A DNA stretch of 64,000 nt. Source: Pseudomonas crudilactis. Its GTDB lineage: Bacteria; Pseudomonadota; Gammaproteobacteria; Pseudomonadales; Pseudomonadaceae. The position numbers and the translations under genes were made by a program. How positions within the stretch are numbered: the first letter of the stretch is position 1; each line of letters starts with the position of its first letter. The stretch lies in contig NZ_WXVV01000028.1 of NCBI RefSeq assembly GCF_013433315.1, forward strand, positions 28,465 through 92,464. Direction: 5' to 3'. Below the pieces are notes generated by a model. It saw only the letters and a program-made list of their open reading frames with translations, had not been told where the DNA came from and searched no databases. Below are positions 34,941 to 42,929 of the stretch, piece by piece.

Positions 34941-36118
34941 TAGATCGCCCCCGCTAACCATTCATTTAAACTTAGCAACTTAACCCTAGGACAGATTTCT
35001 TCGAAAAGTCTCTGCTCCTCTTTGCTCAGGGGAGGGTCGGGATAAACTATTATAGGATTAGGGGTCTCAATTTCAGGGGGTAGAATTGCTAGGGAAATTA
35101 ACTCAGGTGGGCGAGGCACAAAAAATATATTATTAATGGCTGGGTCTTGAAGAAGCATTAGTTGGCAGCGCCAGAGAAAGTCCTTCAATACCTCATCTAG
35201 TAATCGGCCGATTACAAAGTCGATACGATTTTCATTAGGGTCAAGCCGTACGACAGGAACATTCCCCATGTAGGGGAAGCCTCGTTCATCTAAGTCGTTT
35301 AGGCTATTGGCTACCACAAGAGGCACGCTCCAGCGTTTTGCTTCAATGATTTCGCGACGGCACCATTCTCGTGATGAATAAGAGTCAGTGTGAATTGCGA
35401 CCATAGCACTTACTCTTACTTGCTGCAGTAAAACTTTATTAAACTTTAATCCAGCAGGGATGTCGTGCACATCAAAAAATCCTGCTAGGCCATTGCCGGC
35501 ATGAAGTCTGTCGCGAATTTTATAAGCGATCTCCTCTCCTTTGTCATCATGTTTTGAGTGGCTTAAAAAAATTTGAACTTTTTTTAGATAAGCTTCAAGT
35601 GCATCATCTTCTTCTGTTGGATGTCTTAGGTGCTCTAAGTAATGTCGAAGCATTCTACAAAACTGATATGTGAGCGAAGATGTCAACAATTGAAATAACT
35701 CAGGTTTTGTACCTAGCCATCGATCCCACCTTAAAGCTTGTTCTTCTATATTTAAACGAGCGAGTACATTTGAGTCAATTGATACCGGAAAAATACGCGC
35801 CGCAAGGCCTTTCTTGTCAGTTCGGATCGCTAGTTCTTGAACATACTTGATCCATGCAGGGTCAGTACTTAAAAAGTCATCTGCTAATACAACAATAGCG
35901 GTACTGTGGGCATCGTCCAGATCGATTGATATGGGAACTCCTGTATCAGTTAGAATGGCAGATCGGAAAATTACGCTGATTCCTGCTCCGCCTGAGATAT
36001 TCTCGTACAAGTTTCGACGAAAGTGCTGGCGCAATACTTCAGCAATTTCTGGGCCACCAGTAAATATAGGATGCCAAATCACGTAGATAACGAGAAAGGG
36101 ACAAGTATCATGCGTCAT
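34940..36118 (-). CDS. Tandem TIR-domain protein
   Basis: 392 aa. The second TIR domain (about residues 180-300) is canonical: VQIFLSHSKHDDKGEEIAYKI, GFFDVHDIPAGLKFNKVL, and SSREWCRREI with the NADase glutamate at E256. The first 150 residues form a divergent TIR-like unit (LVIYVIWHPIFTGGPEIAEVL ... STAIVVLADDFLSTDPAWIKYVQEL) that lacks the normal FISH start. A helical tail ends the protein. It is translationally coupled to the SLOG gene and follows the TIR/coiled-coil gene after 85 bases. Predicted NAD-consuming effector or signal producer; which, is open. Confidence 0.85.
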   Translation of the reverse strand: MTHDTCPFLVIYVIWHPIFTGGPEIAEVLRQHFRRNLYENISGGAGISVIFRSAILTDTGVPISIDLDDAHSTAIVVLADDFLSTDPAWIKYVQELAIRTDKKGLAARIFPVSIDSNVLARLNIEEQALRWDRWLGTKPELFQLLTSSLTYQFCRMLRHYLEHLRHPTEEDDALEAYLKKVQIFLSHSKHDDKGEEIAYKIRDRLHAGNGLAGFFDVHDIPAGLKFNKVLLQQVRVSAMVAIHTDSYSSREWCRREIIEAKRWSVPLVVANSLNDLDERGFPYMGNVPVVRLDPNENRIDFVIGRLLDEVLKDFLWRCQLMLLQDPAINNIFFVPRPPELISLAILPPEIETPNPIIVYPDPPLSKEEQRLFEEICPRVKLLSLNEWLAGAI

Positions 36119-36203
36119 GGAATATCTCAGATTTTGTTGGCGGGAAACCGGTCGAGTGGTGTGTTTTTGTACTTTATTTCGTCGTCAGTGTTTTTTCTTA
36201 TGG

Positions 36204-37010
36204 TCAGTCATGGTTTAGTAAGTACCAATTAAAAAAATCACGCCCTTTTTCTGTTACATAAACACGCCCTGGGGCATTTTGATCTAGGTCGATAAGTCCA
36301 AAAGCTCGAGCGCTTGCGGCTTCTGTAACGTTTTTAATACCAAGCCAACCTGCTTTTAAAATTTCGTCTTTTTCGCTAATAAAGTCGTTAATTTTCCCAG
36401 ATTTTAAATATGAATCAAACTCACTAAACAGACCGGATTTGGAGTTTTTCGATTTTTCTTCATTGATTAAATTTTTTAATGATTGGATTTCTTTGTCTCG
36501 CTGAAAGATTTCCTTTTCCTTCGCTAAAATCTGTCGCTGAGTTTCCGTGTCACCTCCTTGCAGTGTTAAATATTTAGACCATATTGCTGAGACTAATTGT
36601 CCTAGATCTATCTTGCTATAGTCGTTTGGCATTAGGTGTAAAAGGTCGTCTGTGAGTTCAGGGTAACGATTGTTGATCTGTTGATATGTTTTCTCTGAAT
36701 CAAATATTGATATTATTTTCTTAAGGTCATAGTTGTTTCCTTTATTTGTTTCGTCTTTTAATACGTGCTTTATCTCTCTATCGACCCACGATGATTTTAA
36801 CGAGTTCTCCGTGAAAAATATTAAAGCGACGTCTGCTTTGTCAAGGCCATCTCGAAATATTGACTTTCTCAGATTGTCTCCCGGGAAGATTTTTCTTTTG
36901 TCGATCCAAACGTTTATATAACAGTCTTCTAAATCTCTAACTAATGGTTCGACGATTGATTCTTTATCATCAGAAGAATGGCTAATAAAAACTAATACAG
37001 ACTGACCCAT
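36204..37010 (-). CDS. TIR-domain protein with coiled coil and C-terminal helical domain
   Basis: 268 aa. N-terminal TIR domain (residues 5-120): LVFISHSSDDKESIVEPLVRDL, VWIDKRKIFPGDNLRKSI and SLKSSWVDREIKHVL with the catalytic-type glutamate at E79. A heptad-like charged stretch (about 160-195) looks like a coiled coil, and the C-terminus resembles a small winged helix (GRVYVTEKGRDFFNWYL). Start chosen at the ATG before GQSVLVF; an ATG 33 bases upstream is possible. First gene of the minus-strand set, AT-rich like its partners. Confidence 0.85.
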   Translation of the reverse strand: MGQSVLVFISHSSDDKESIVEPLVRDLEDCYINVWIDKRKIFPGDNLRKSIFRDGLDKADVALIFFTENSLKSSWVDREIKHVLKDETNKGNNYDLKKIISIFDSEKTYQQINNRYPELTDDLLHLMPNDYSKIDLGQLVSAIWSKYLTLQGGDTETQRQILAKEKEIFQRDKEIQSLKNLINEEKSKNSKSGLFSEFDSYLKSGKINDFISEKDEILKAGWLGIKNVTEAASARAFGLIDLDQNAPGRVYVTEKGRDFFNWYLLNHD

Positions 37011-37188
37011 GTCACTCACTCTATCCCATTGGCAAAAATGCACATATCTCGGCTTGGATTTTAGTATAGATGCTATGCATTATGTTACATGAATGCCAGT
37101 CGTATTCAATTAGTGAGGTCGGCTTGCAAAAGCGACCTCAGTGTGAATTTTTATAGTCATTTTAATCGATAGAATAGGTGGGGAAATC

Positions 37189-37482
37189 CTATGAGGGCTC
37201 CGATGAATCGAATCCCCGCTGCTCAATCACCCGAAACACATCGCTCACATCCTGCTCCATGATTCTTGCGATGTTGGTCACGGTGTTGATGTCGTGTTCC
37301 GCGTAGTTGCGGAAGCTGGTGCAGGCGATGAGGTCGAGGTATTTGAGGACGGCGTTGAGGCGTTCGGCGAGGCAGGCGTGGAGTTCGCGCAGTGGGGCGT
37401 CGGCGTTGATGAGGAGGACAGGGTTGTCGGTGGCTGGGTGGGACATATGGGCGTAGTGGTGGAGCGGCTTTAGCGTTGTCAT
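37189..37482 (-). CDS. Short Pseudomonas protein, DUF6124/DUF3077-like
   Basis: 97 aa. Helical, soluble, with PVLLINADAPLRELHACLAERL followed by a second helical pair; pattern resembles the many short DUF6124-type proteins of Pseudomonas, whose function is unknown. The start with AAGGA upstream (37482) is preferred over 37500. High GC content returns here, so it marks the right side of the AT-rich island. A long structured leader precedes it. Confidence 0.65.
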   Translation of the reverse strand: MTTLKPLHHYAHMSHPATDNPVLLINADAPLRELHACLAERLNAVLKYLDLIACTSFRNYAEHDINTVTNIARIMEQDVSDVFRVIEQRGFDSSEPS

Positions 37483-37499
37483 GGCGTTAATCCTTAGCA

Positions 37500-37725
37500 A
37501 AGAAGAATTGCCACCGTTTGCTGCGAAACAAATGGGTGGCAGCTATGCGCGGGTTCGCAGACCGGAGGATTAACACCATGACCCGGCAGACCCGGAGGTC
37601 TCCCACGCACAACCGCCATAAAAACGTAGACAACCGGAAGCCGGCCGAGCCTGACGGAACAAGGTGTCAATCTTAAGGGCTGCGAAACCCTATCGCTAAT
37701 TTAAGTTAGCGACAGCCCCACTCTA
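37500..37725 (-). ncRNA. Structured leader / candidate cis RNA of the DUF6124-like gene
   Basis: About 220 bases with several strong hairpins and no coding frame. Read on the minus strand: GCTGTCGCTAA...TTAGCGATAG nested in GGGCTG/CAGCCC (about 37675-37722), a GGAGACCTCCGGGTCT segment, and TGCCACCCATTTG...CAAACGGTGGCA (about 37511-37543) just before the gene. From memory, near-identical leaders precede short DUF6124/DUF3077 genes in many Pseudomonas genomes; this is unverified here. Confidence 0.5.
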
Positions 37726-37773
37726 GGCAGCAATTCCCGCACCCACAACCGACCTGTAGGACGCCAACCCACC

Positions 37774-37915
37774 CCTGTGGCGAGGGAGCTTGCTCCCGCT
37801 CGGCGACGCAGTCGTCGTAATCCGGCGCCCACGTTGTGTCAGGAGAATTCAGCTCGCCGGTTCGGGGCCGCTTCGCAACCCATCGGGGATGAATCCCCTC
37901 ACCACAAGGGGTGTT
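37774..37915. repeat. GC-rich intergenic repeat (GAGGGAGCTTGCTCCC type)
   Basis: Begins CTGTGGCGAGGGAGCTTGCT and ends near CCCCTCACCACAAGG, a second repeat type built on GGGAGCTTGCTCCC. Related short copies are at 38510-38548 and 46243-46285. Open frames across it are repeat artefacts. The rest up to 38086 is promoter region with an AT-rich part (37920-37990). Confidence 0.7.
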
Positions 37916-38086
37916 TTCCTACGCGTTTTTCAGACTTCAAATTCGGTCGAATCTCAAATCATGGCTTTTCATCCGGTTTGGAACTTTCCTTAAAAACGAT
38001 GTCAATTTGATGGCGTGTCGCGACGCTCATTGATAACGGATCAAGCAGTGCCAGGCTGTTTCCTGGTAAGCCCAAGGAAGTGTGAG

Positions 38087-38500
38087 ATGAAGCTGATTCT
38101 TGCGATGTTGTTGATGTTCAGCGGTTACGTTTCCGCCAGTTGTGCCAGCATCAGTGATCCTGACAAACGCAATTATTGCCAGGCCACGCAGGAAGGCAGC
38201 AGCTGTTATTCCATTGGCGATTACGATTTACGCACGGCCTGCGAAGCGGAGAGGGGTGGTTCATGCGCAAGTATCGAGGATCGTAACCAGCGCGCCTATT
38301 GCGACGCCAAGAAGGGCAGTAGTTGTTATTCCATCGACAATTACGATTTGCGTACGGCCTGCGAAGCGGAGAAAGGCGGTTCATGCGCTGGTATCGGGGA
38401 TCGTGACCAGCGCGCCTTCTGTGAAGCGAAGCAGGGCAGTAGCTGTGCGAGCATCGGCGATTGGGATCTGCGCAATCAGTGTGAAGCCATGAAGCGCTGA
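38087..38500 (+). CDS. Secreted Cys-repeat protein
   Basis: 137 aa with signal peptide (LILAMLLMFSGYVSA). The mature part is five to six tandem units of about 24 aa of the form SCxSIxDxDxRxxCxA, i.e. paired cysteines in each unit; two unit types alternate (GSSCYSIGDYDLRTACEAE and GGSCASIEDRNQRAYCDAK), giving a 48-aa superrepeat duplicated once. An AAGGAAG ribosome site sets the start at 38087. No named family recognised. The cysteines probably form disulfides in the periplasm. Confidence 0.82.
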   Translation: MKLILAMLLMFSGYVSASCASISDPDKRNYCQATQEGSSCYSIGDYDLRTACEAERGGSCASIEDRNQRAYCDAKKGSSCYSIDNYDLRTACEAEKGGSCAGIGDRDQRAFCEAKQGSSCASIGDWDLRNQCEAMKR

Positions 38501-38509
38501 TTTAGGGCT

Positions 38510-38548
38510 GCTCCGCAGCCCAGCGGGAGCAAGCTCCCTCACCACAAT
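38510..38548. repeat. Short GC-rich intergenic repeat fragment
   Basis: Fragment GCAGCCCAGCGGGAGCAAGC followed by TCCCTCACCACAATG, of the same family as 37774-37915. It lies just before the bidirectional terminator after the Cys-repeat protein. Confidence 0.6.
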
Positions 38549-38565
38549 GAATGTGTTGATGCACG

Positions 38566-38595
38566 AAAAAGGGACACCCAGCGGTGTCCCTTTTT
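38566..38595. terminator. Bidirectional Rho-independent terminator
   Basis: Stem AAAAAGGGACACC / GGTGTCCCTTTTT with loop CAGC, between two convergent genes (stops at 38500 and 38614). A/T runs on both sides serve both strands. Confidence 0.93.
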
Positions 38596-38613
38596 ATGTC
38601 CGCTAAACAGCCG

Positions 38614-39045
38614 TTACTTCGCCTTCCAATGCCCACCGCCACTTTCACAATCAATCTTCGCCTGCCCCAGATTCTCCGCGCCGTAGTAATACGTGGTCAC
38701 CTGCGCGCCATCCGGGATATTCAACGCTTTGGCGTTTTTATCCTTGCTGGTGGAGTGCGGGTTTGCCAGGGATTCCTGAGTGAGGGTGGCGATGCAGGTG
38801 GCTTGATAGTGGTCGTCGCACTGCTGGACCTTTTTCTTGACGGCGTTGACCATGTCTTTGCTTTCGTTGCTGCACGACCAGTCGATGGAGTTGACGGGCA
38901 TGCCCTCGTATTCGTAACAGCTATGGCCGGACACGGTGGGCACGGAGGCGCTGGAGGAGCGGGTCTCGACGTCGCAACCTTCGGCCATGACGCAGGTGGG
39001 GATGACACAGAACGTGGCGAGCAGAAGCAGGAATCGAATGTTCAT
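38614..39045 (-). CDS. Secreted hypothetical protein, 143 aa
   Basis: N-terminal signal peptide (RFLLLLATFCVIPTCVMA) and a small mature domain with several cysteines (GCDVE, GHSCYEYEG, DWSCSNE, QQCDDHYQATC, IDCESGGGHW). No family recognised. GAGGAAAG before the ATG supports the start, leaving a 131-codon mature part. It is convergent with the Cys-repeat protein, sharing its terminator. Confidence 0.75.
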   Translation of the reverse strand: MNIRFLLLLATFCVIPTCVMAEGCDVETRSSSASVPTVSGHSCYEYEGMPVNSIDWSCSNESKDMVNAVKKKVQQCDDHYQATCIATLTQESLANPHSTSKDKNAKALNIPDGAQVTTYYYGAENLGQAKIDCESGGGHWKAK

Positions 39046-39204
39046 CGGGCTTTCCTCTTCGATGGCGCCGGTTCTGATCAATGATGGGGCGCTTATGGTT
39101 TCGAGATTGCGCAGGAGAAGGAGGTTCCATCAGGTTTTTGATTTGCGCTGTTCACACAGAGTGGGAAACAATCGGACACATCTAGCGTCCCAAGGATTGG
39201 AATA

Positions 39205-39600
39205 TTGCCCATGATCGAGATCGGCGGTCGCAACAACGCCCCCACGTCGCAGCACCCAACCCACGACGTCTACATTTTCAACATCGACCTGTCCCGAGCG
39301 GCCACGCCTTTCTGTTTCGAACAATCGACGGCCGGGGGGCATGGTGGGCAGGGCGGTGCGCGCTGGTTGGCGCTGGATGAGCTGGAAGCCTGGCCCGGTG
39401 AGTGGCGTGAGCACTTGAAGAAGTCTGATTGTGCTTGGGTCGCTGAGTTGATTGACGCACATCCTGGTGTGGATCAAGTGACATTGGTGTCGATGATTCT
39501 CAAGCGTCACGCCGAGCCAGCGAAGCCAGTCGGTCGCTTGAAGTCCATTGCCGCTTGGCTCAAACGCAATGTCCACGTCGGCGGTCGTTACGGCGTTTAA
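39205..39600 (+). CDS. Hypothetical protein, possibly truncated
   Basis: 131 aa from a TTG start with AAGGA 8 bases upstream; ATG 39211 is an alternative. Middle part HDVYIFNIDLSRAATPFCFE and RWLALDELEAWPGEWREHL resembles the second half of a NUDIX hydrolase, but the NUDIX box that should come before it is absent, so it may be the remnant of a longer gene. The C-terminus is basic. It is followed after 15 bases by the HD protein gene. Confidence 0.5.
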   Translation: MPMIEIGGRNNAPTSQHPTHDVYIFNIDLSRAATPFCFEQSTAGGHGGQGGARWLALDELEAWPGEWREHLKKSDCAWVAELIDAHPGVDQVTLVSMILKRHAEPAKPVGRLKSIAAWLKRNVHVGGRYGV

Positions 39601-39615
39601 CCCGAGGAAACTTCT

Positions 39616-40038
39616 ATGACTCAAACACTGGAACGCGCTATTGCCATCGCCGCAGCCGCCCACGCCGGGCAGCTCGACAAGGGTGGTGCGCCGTACATTC
39701 TGCATCCGCTGAAAGTCATGCTGCGCATGAGCACGCTGGAAGAACGCATCGTCGCCGTGCTGCACGATGTGGTCGAGGATTGTGGGATCAGCCTCGATGA
39801 TTTGCGCAAGGAAGGCTTCAGCGAAGACGTGCTGACGGCGATTGAGTCGGTGACCAAAGTGCCCGGCGAATCCTATGAAGACTTCGTCGACCGCGCCGCA
39901 CAGAACCCGATCGGTCGAGTGGTCAAGTTGGCGGATCTGGAAGAGAACAGCGACCTGTCGCGGATTGCCTCGCCGAGTTGGGAGGATCTTGAGCGGATCG
40001 AGAAATACCGTCGCGCGATTGGACGGTTGCGCTCATAA
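39616..40038 (+). CDS. HD-domain protein, SpoT/(p)ppGpp hydrolase-like
   Basis: 140 aa. Stand-alone HD fold related to the hydrolase domain of SpoT: AHAGQLDKGGAPYILHPLKVM with the first histidines (about residues 16-33), LHDVVEDCGI (about 50) with the HD pair and following ED, and GRVVKLADLEENSDLSR (about 100) with the last aspartate. It may degrade (p)ppGpp or another nucleotide; the substrate is not settled by sequence. GAGGAA lies before the ATG. Confidence 0.85.
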   Translation: MTQTLERAIAIAAAAHAGQLDKGGAPYILHPLKVMLRMSTLEERIVAVLHDVVEDCGISLDDLRKEGFSEDVLTAIESVTKVPGESYEDFVDRAAQNPIGRVVKLADLEENSDLSRIASPSWEDLERIEKYRRAIGRLRS

Positions 40039-40053
40039 AACTACGCAATCCCC

Positions 40054-40139
40054 ATGTAGGAGCTGCCGAAGGCTGCGATCTTTTGATCTTTTTAACAGCA
40101 AGATCAAAAGATCGCAGCCTTCGACAGCTCCTACAGGGG
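40054..40139. repeat. Long inverted hairpin repeat (GATCTTTTGATC family)
   Basis: Nearly perfect palindrome matching the copy at 20331-20415, with arms GTAGGAGCTGCCGAAGGCTG and its complement around a loop. It separates the HD gene from the AbrB-type gene, both rightward. Confidence 0.88.
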
Positions 40140-40167
40140 ATCGAGTTTAATTGCCAGGAAGGCATCT

Positions 40168-41187
40168 ATGAAATCCATTCTCTGTTTGTTGATCGCCGCC
40201 GGGTTTGGCGCGGTGTTGCAGTCCCTCGGCGTGCCTCACGGTTTGCTGTTGGGCTCGATTCTTGTCACTGCATTGGTCGCCACTAAATCAGGTTTCGCCC
40301 CCGTGACGCCTTATGGCCTGGGCTACATACAGGTGGCGCTGGGCATCGCCACGGGGCTGATGTTCGAAGCGTGGGACAGCGCGACGGCATCGGCCATGTT
40401 GCCCAGCCTTGGCGTATTGCTGCTGTGCTTGATCGTGCAGATTACGTTGGCTGCGCTGTGGCTGACGCGCGGGGCAGGGTGGAATCGCACTGATGCATTG
40501 TTGGCGGTATACCCGGGCGCATTGGCAGCGGTTTTCGATTTGCTGGAGTCGGAAAAGGCCTCAAGCAAAGTCATCATCGTGCACTTGATGCGGCTGTTGC
40601 TGATCACCGTGTTGGTGAGTTTTTTGATTCCGGGACAGGCATCGGTGGCGGTGATTGAAAGCGCTCCGTTGACGACCGGGATGGCACTGACCGTGTTTGC
40701 GGTGATCGGCTTGAGTGTCGTGCTTGGACGCTTGCTGCTGGTGATCGGCGTACCGGCGCCGTTTATGCTCACGGCGATCATCATCACGGCGGTTTTTGTC
40801 AAAGCAGGATGGCTGCACAGCTTCCACATGCCGGATTGGAGTTTGAATCTGGCTTCACTGATTCTGGGTGTACGCATCGGCTCGCGATTTCAGGGATTGG
40901 GCGTCAAGGAGTTGGGCCGGCATGGTCGCACGGCGCTGGTCTCGGTCGGGTTGATGATCGTGGTGGCGGCGGCATTTGCTGAAGTGGCGGCGCGGTTGTT
41001 GGACAGTGATCCGCTGTCGCTGTGGCTGGCGTATATGCCGGGGGCGATCGAAACGATTGCAATCGTCGCGTTCGCGGGAGGGCTGAATGTGGTGTTTATT
41101 CTGACCCATCATTTGGCGCGGATGGTGCTGCTGCATTTTGCTCCGGCGTTGTTGGTGCAGGTGCGGCGGGTGCGGGAAACTTCCTGA
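40168..41187 (+). CDS. AbrB-family membrane protein
   Basis: 339 aa, about ten hydrophobic segments arranged as two similar halves (PF05145, formerly annotated as putative ammonia monooxygenase). Typical stretches are GLGYIQVALGIATGLMF and YMPGAIETIAIVAFAGGLNVVFILTHHLARM. The family is a transporter-like membrane protein of unclear substrate. No operon partner is evident; repeats lie on both sides. Confidence 0.85.
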   Translation: MKSILCLLIAAGFGAVLQSLGVPHGLLLGSILVTALVATKSGFAPVTPYGLGYIQVALGIATGLMFEAWDSATASAMLPSLGVLLLCLIVQITLAALWLTRGAGWNRTDALLAVYPGALAAVFDLLESEKASSKVIIVHLMRLLLITVLVSFLIPGQASVAVIESAPLTTGMALTVFAVIGLSVVLGRLLLVIGVPAPFMLTAIIITAVFVKAGWLHSFHMPDWSLNLASLILGVRIGSRFQGLGVKELGRHGRTALVSVGLMIVVAAAFAEVAARLLDSDPLSLWLAYMPGAIETIAIVAFAGGLNVVFILTHHLARMVLLHFAPALLVQVRRVRETS

Positions 41188-41213
41188 TTTGGATTGTGTC
41201 AGCTCAATCGATC

Positions 41214-41392
41214 CCCCTCACCCCAGCCCTCTCCCGGAGGGAGAGGGAGCCGACCGTGGTGTTTTGCGCGATGCATCGACCTGAACGACCTTATTGATTA
41301 TGGATTCACTGCAAGGAATTTCACGTCGGCGTACTACTTGAATATCCCGCAATCAGTTCCCTCTCCCTCCGGGAGAGGGCTAGGGTGAGGGG
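41214..41392. repeat. 178-bp intergenic element, complete copy
   Basis: About 179 bp with termini CCCCTCACCCCAGCCCTCTC and GAGAGGGCTAGGGTGAGGGG. The core carries the shared TTGATTATGGATTCAC phrase. It lies between the AbrB-type gene and the glycine-zipper gene. Confidence 0.88.
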
Positions 41393-41472
41393 GGCGCTTG
41401 ATTCAACACCATGAACTACACTCCCTCATTACCCCGCAACACCGCCAACCCCAGGCCCCGCCGGAGGTAACG

Positions 41473-41919
41473 ATGAATCGCCTAACGCCCATCGCGCTGA
41501 TGATCGCTGCCCTGTACATCACTCAAGCCAGCGCCGAATCCATCGTCCCGCTCAAAGGTCAGACCTCGCAGCAAACCCAGATCGACATCAACGACTGCCA
41601 CTCCATCACCTCGACTTCAACGACTTCAACACCCCAGGCGGGTGGTCGTCTCAAGGGCGCCGCTGTCGGTGCCGCCGCCGGAGCTGCAGGTTCTGAAGTC
41701 CGCGGTCGTCAACACGACGAGGTTTACGACCGCGTCGACGATGATCGCAAGCAGGATTACCGACAGAACCGTGCGCAGCAAACCGCCGCGGCCGGTGCGG
41801 TAGTCGGTGGCTCTCGACAGCGGCAAGAGCGGCGCGCGCAGAGCAAAACCGATGCAGCGGCCAGTTCCAGTGCCTACACCGGGTGTTTGCAAGGGCGCGG
41901 CTATCAGGTCACGCCTTGA
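41473..41919 (+). CDS. Glycine-zipper / YMGG-like exported protein
   Basis: 148 aa. Signal peptide (LTPIALMIAALYITQASA) then a Gln/Ser/Thr-rich segment, a glycine-zipper motif GGRLKGAAVGAAAGAAGSEV (about 62-82) and an Arg/Gln-rich second part with another GAVVGG. Such proteins insert in or span the outer membrane as small lipoprotein-like oligomers. GGAGG precedes the ATG, which excludes the upstream frame from 41398. It overlaps the convergent FUSC gene by 16 bases. Confidence 0.82.
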   Translation: MNRLTPIALMIAALYITQASAESIVPLKGQTSQQTQIDINDCHSITSTSTTSTPQAGGRLKGAAVGAAAGAAGSEVRGRQHDEVYDRVDDDRKQDYRQNRAQQTAAAGAVVGGSRQRQERRAQSKTDAAASSSAYTGCLQGRGYQVTP

Positions 41920-42929
41920 CGGCGGGTTCTGTGCCCATGGAGCAGGTGCATCATCAAAACGCCGTAAAGCGTTACCAGGATAAACAGGGCCATGCGCACG
42001 GCAAATGCTGTGTAGACGTCTTTGCCTGCCGCGCTGTCCTGCACCGATTGACCGAGCAGGATGATCATTGTTATCAGGGTGTTGAGCCAGAACCCCGGGC
42101 TGAATTGCGTCGGGCTGAGGCGATAGAGTTTGCGCGCCAGCCATAGCCCGATCAGCAACATCCACAGGAAGAACATCCACAAGTGCACGAAAAGGCTTAA
42201 TCCGCACCACACCAGCACCGCCAAAACGCCGGCGAGCAGGGTCGAACCGACCAGTTCGCGCCCCGCGTGATGAGTGTTTGTCGTGGAGCTTTGTTGGCCG
42301 AGGCTGACGGCTTTGAGGATGATCGGCATGTAACTGGCCGGGTCGCTCAGGGCCAGCAGAAAGGTCGGCAGCACGATCAGCGTGGCGCGCAGGGCCACGC
42401 GCGGTACCTCGTCGGCGGGCATGGCGGGCGGCTTGGGTGGGACGGGGCTGTTTGCCGGTTCCGGGAATAATGCGTGGCTGACGCCAACCACCGCGACTGC
42501 CAGCAACAGGCCTTTGACCAACGCACCAATCACCGCTATCGCCAGATCGAATTCAGCGAACCCGGCGGCGGAGATCATGGTCATGCCGATCACCAGAAAG
42601 GTCACGATCAGCGGGTTGCCGCCGCGCAAACCAAAGCGGAACACCAGAAACAAACCGAGGCCAATCAACAGCACGCCGCTCACCGGGTAATAACGCAGCA
42701 GTGGCACCAGCAGCAGGCCGATGCTGGTGGTGAGCGCCGCGACCAACGCCAGCACCAACGCGCCTTTCAACGGCAATGGCCGCGGCAGGCTGGCCAGCAG
42801 CAGCACCGCCAACACCGGCGAGATAAACGCCAGCGGCAAAGCCAGCGCATAACTCGCGGCAGTGCACAGCGCGGTGCCGAACGCCAGGCGCAAGGCCCTT
42901 TGCGCCGGGACGCTGCGCTCAATAGGCAA
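41904..42929 (-). CDS. FUSC/DUF2955-type inner-membrane efflux protein
   Basis: 341 aa, around ten hydrophobic helices in two clusters with a soluble stretch (PANSPVPPKPPAMPADE) between. Related to the DUF2955/FUSC aromatic-acid or fusaric-acid exporters. It overlaps the HlyD-like gene by 11 bases and is the last gene of a three-gene export operon. Its partners suggest drug or aromatic acid export across both membranes; substrate unknown. Confidence 0.85.
   Translation of the reverse strand: MPIERSVPAQRALRLAFGTALCTAASYALALPLAFISPVLAVLLLASLPRPLPLKGALVLALVAALTTSIGLLLVPLLRYYPVSGVLLIGLGLFLVFRFGLRGGNPLIVTFLVIGMTMISAAGFAEFDLAIAVIGALVKGLLLAVAVVGVSHALFPEPANSPVPPKPPAMPADEVPRVALRATLIVLPTFLLALSDPASYMPIILKAVSLGQQSSTTNTHHAGRELVGSTLLAGVLAVLVWCGLSLFVHLWMFFLWMLLIGLWLARKLYRLSPTQFSPGFWLNTLITMIILLGQSVQDSAAGKDVYTAFAVRMALFILVTLYGVLMMHLLHGHRTRRQGVT

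Noticed and set aside
37777..38010. Plus-strand frames in the 37.8-38.0 kb region
   Set aside because: They read through the GC-rich repeat and the promoter of the Cys-repeat gene, with no ribosome site.
41626..42210. 194-codon minus-strand frame across the glycine-zipper gene
   Set aside because: Out-of-frame overlap of two better supported genes; low-complexity translation.
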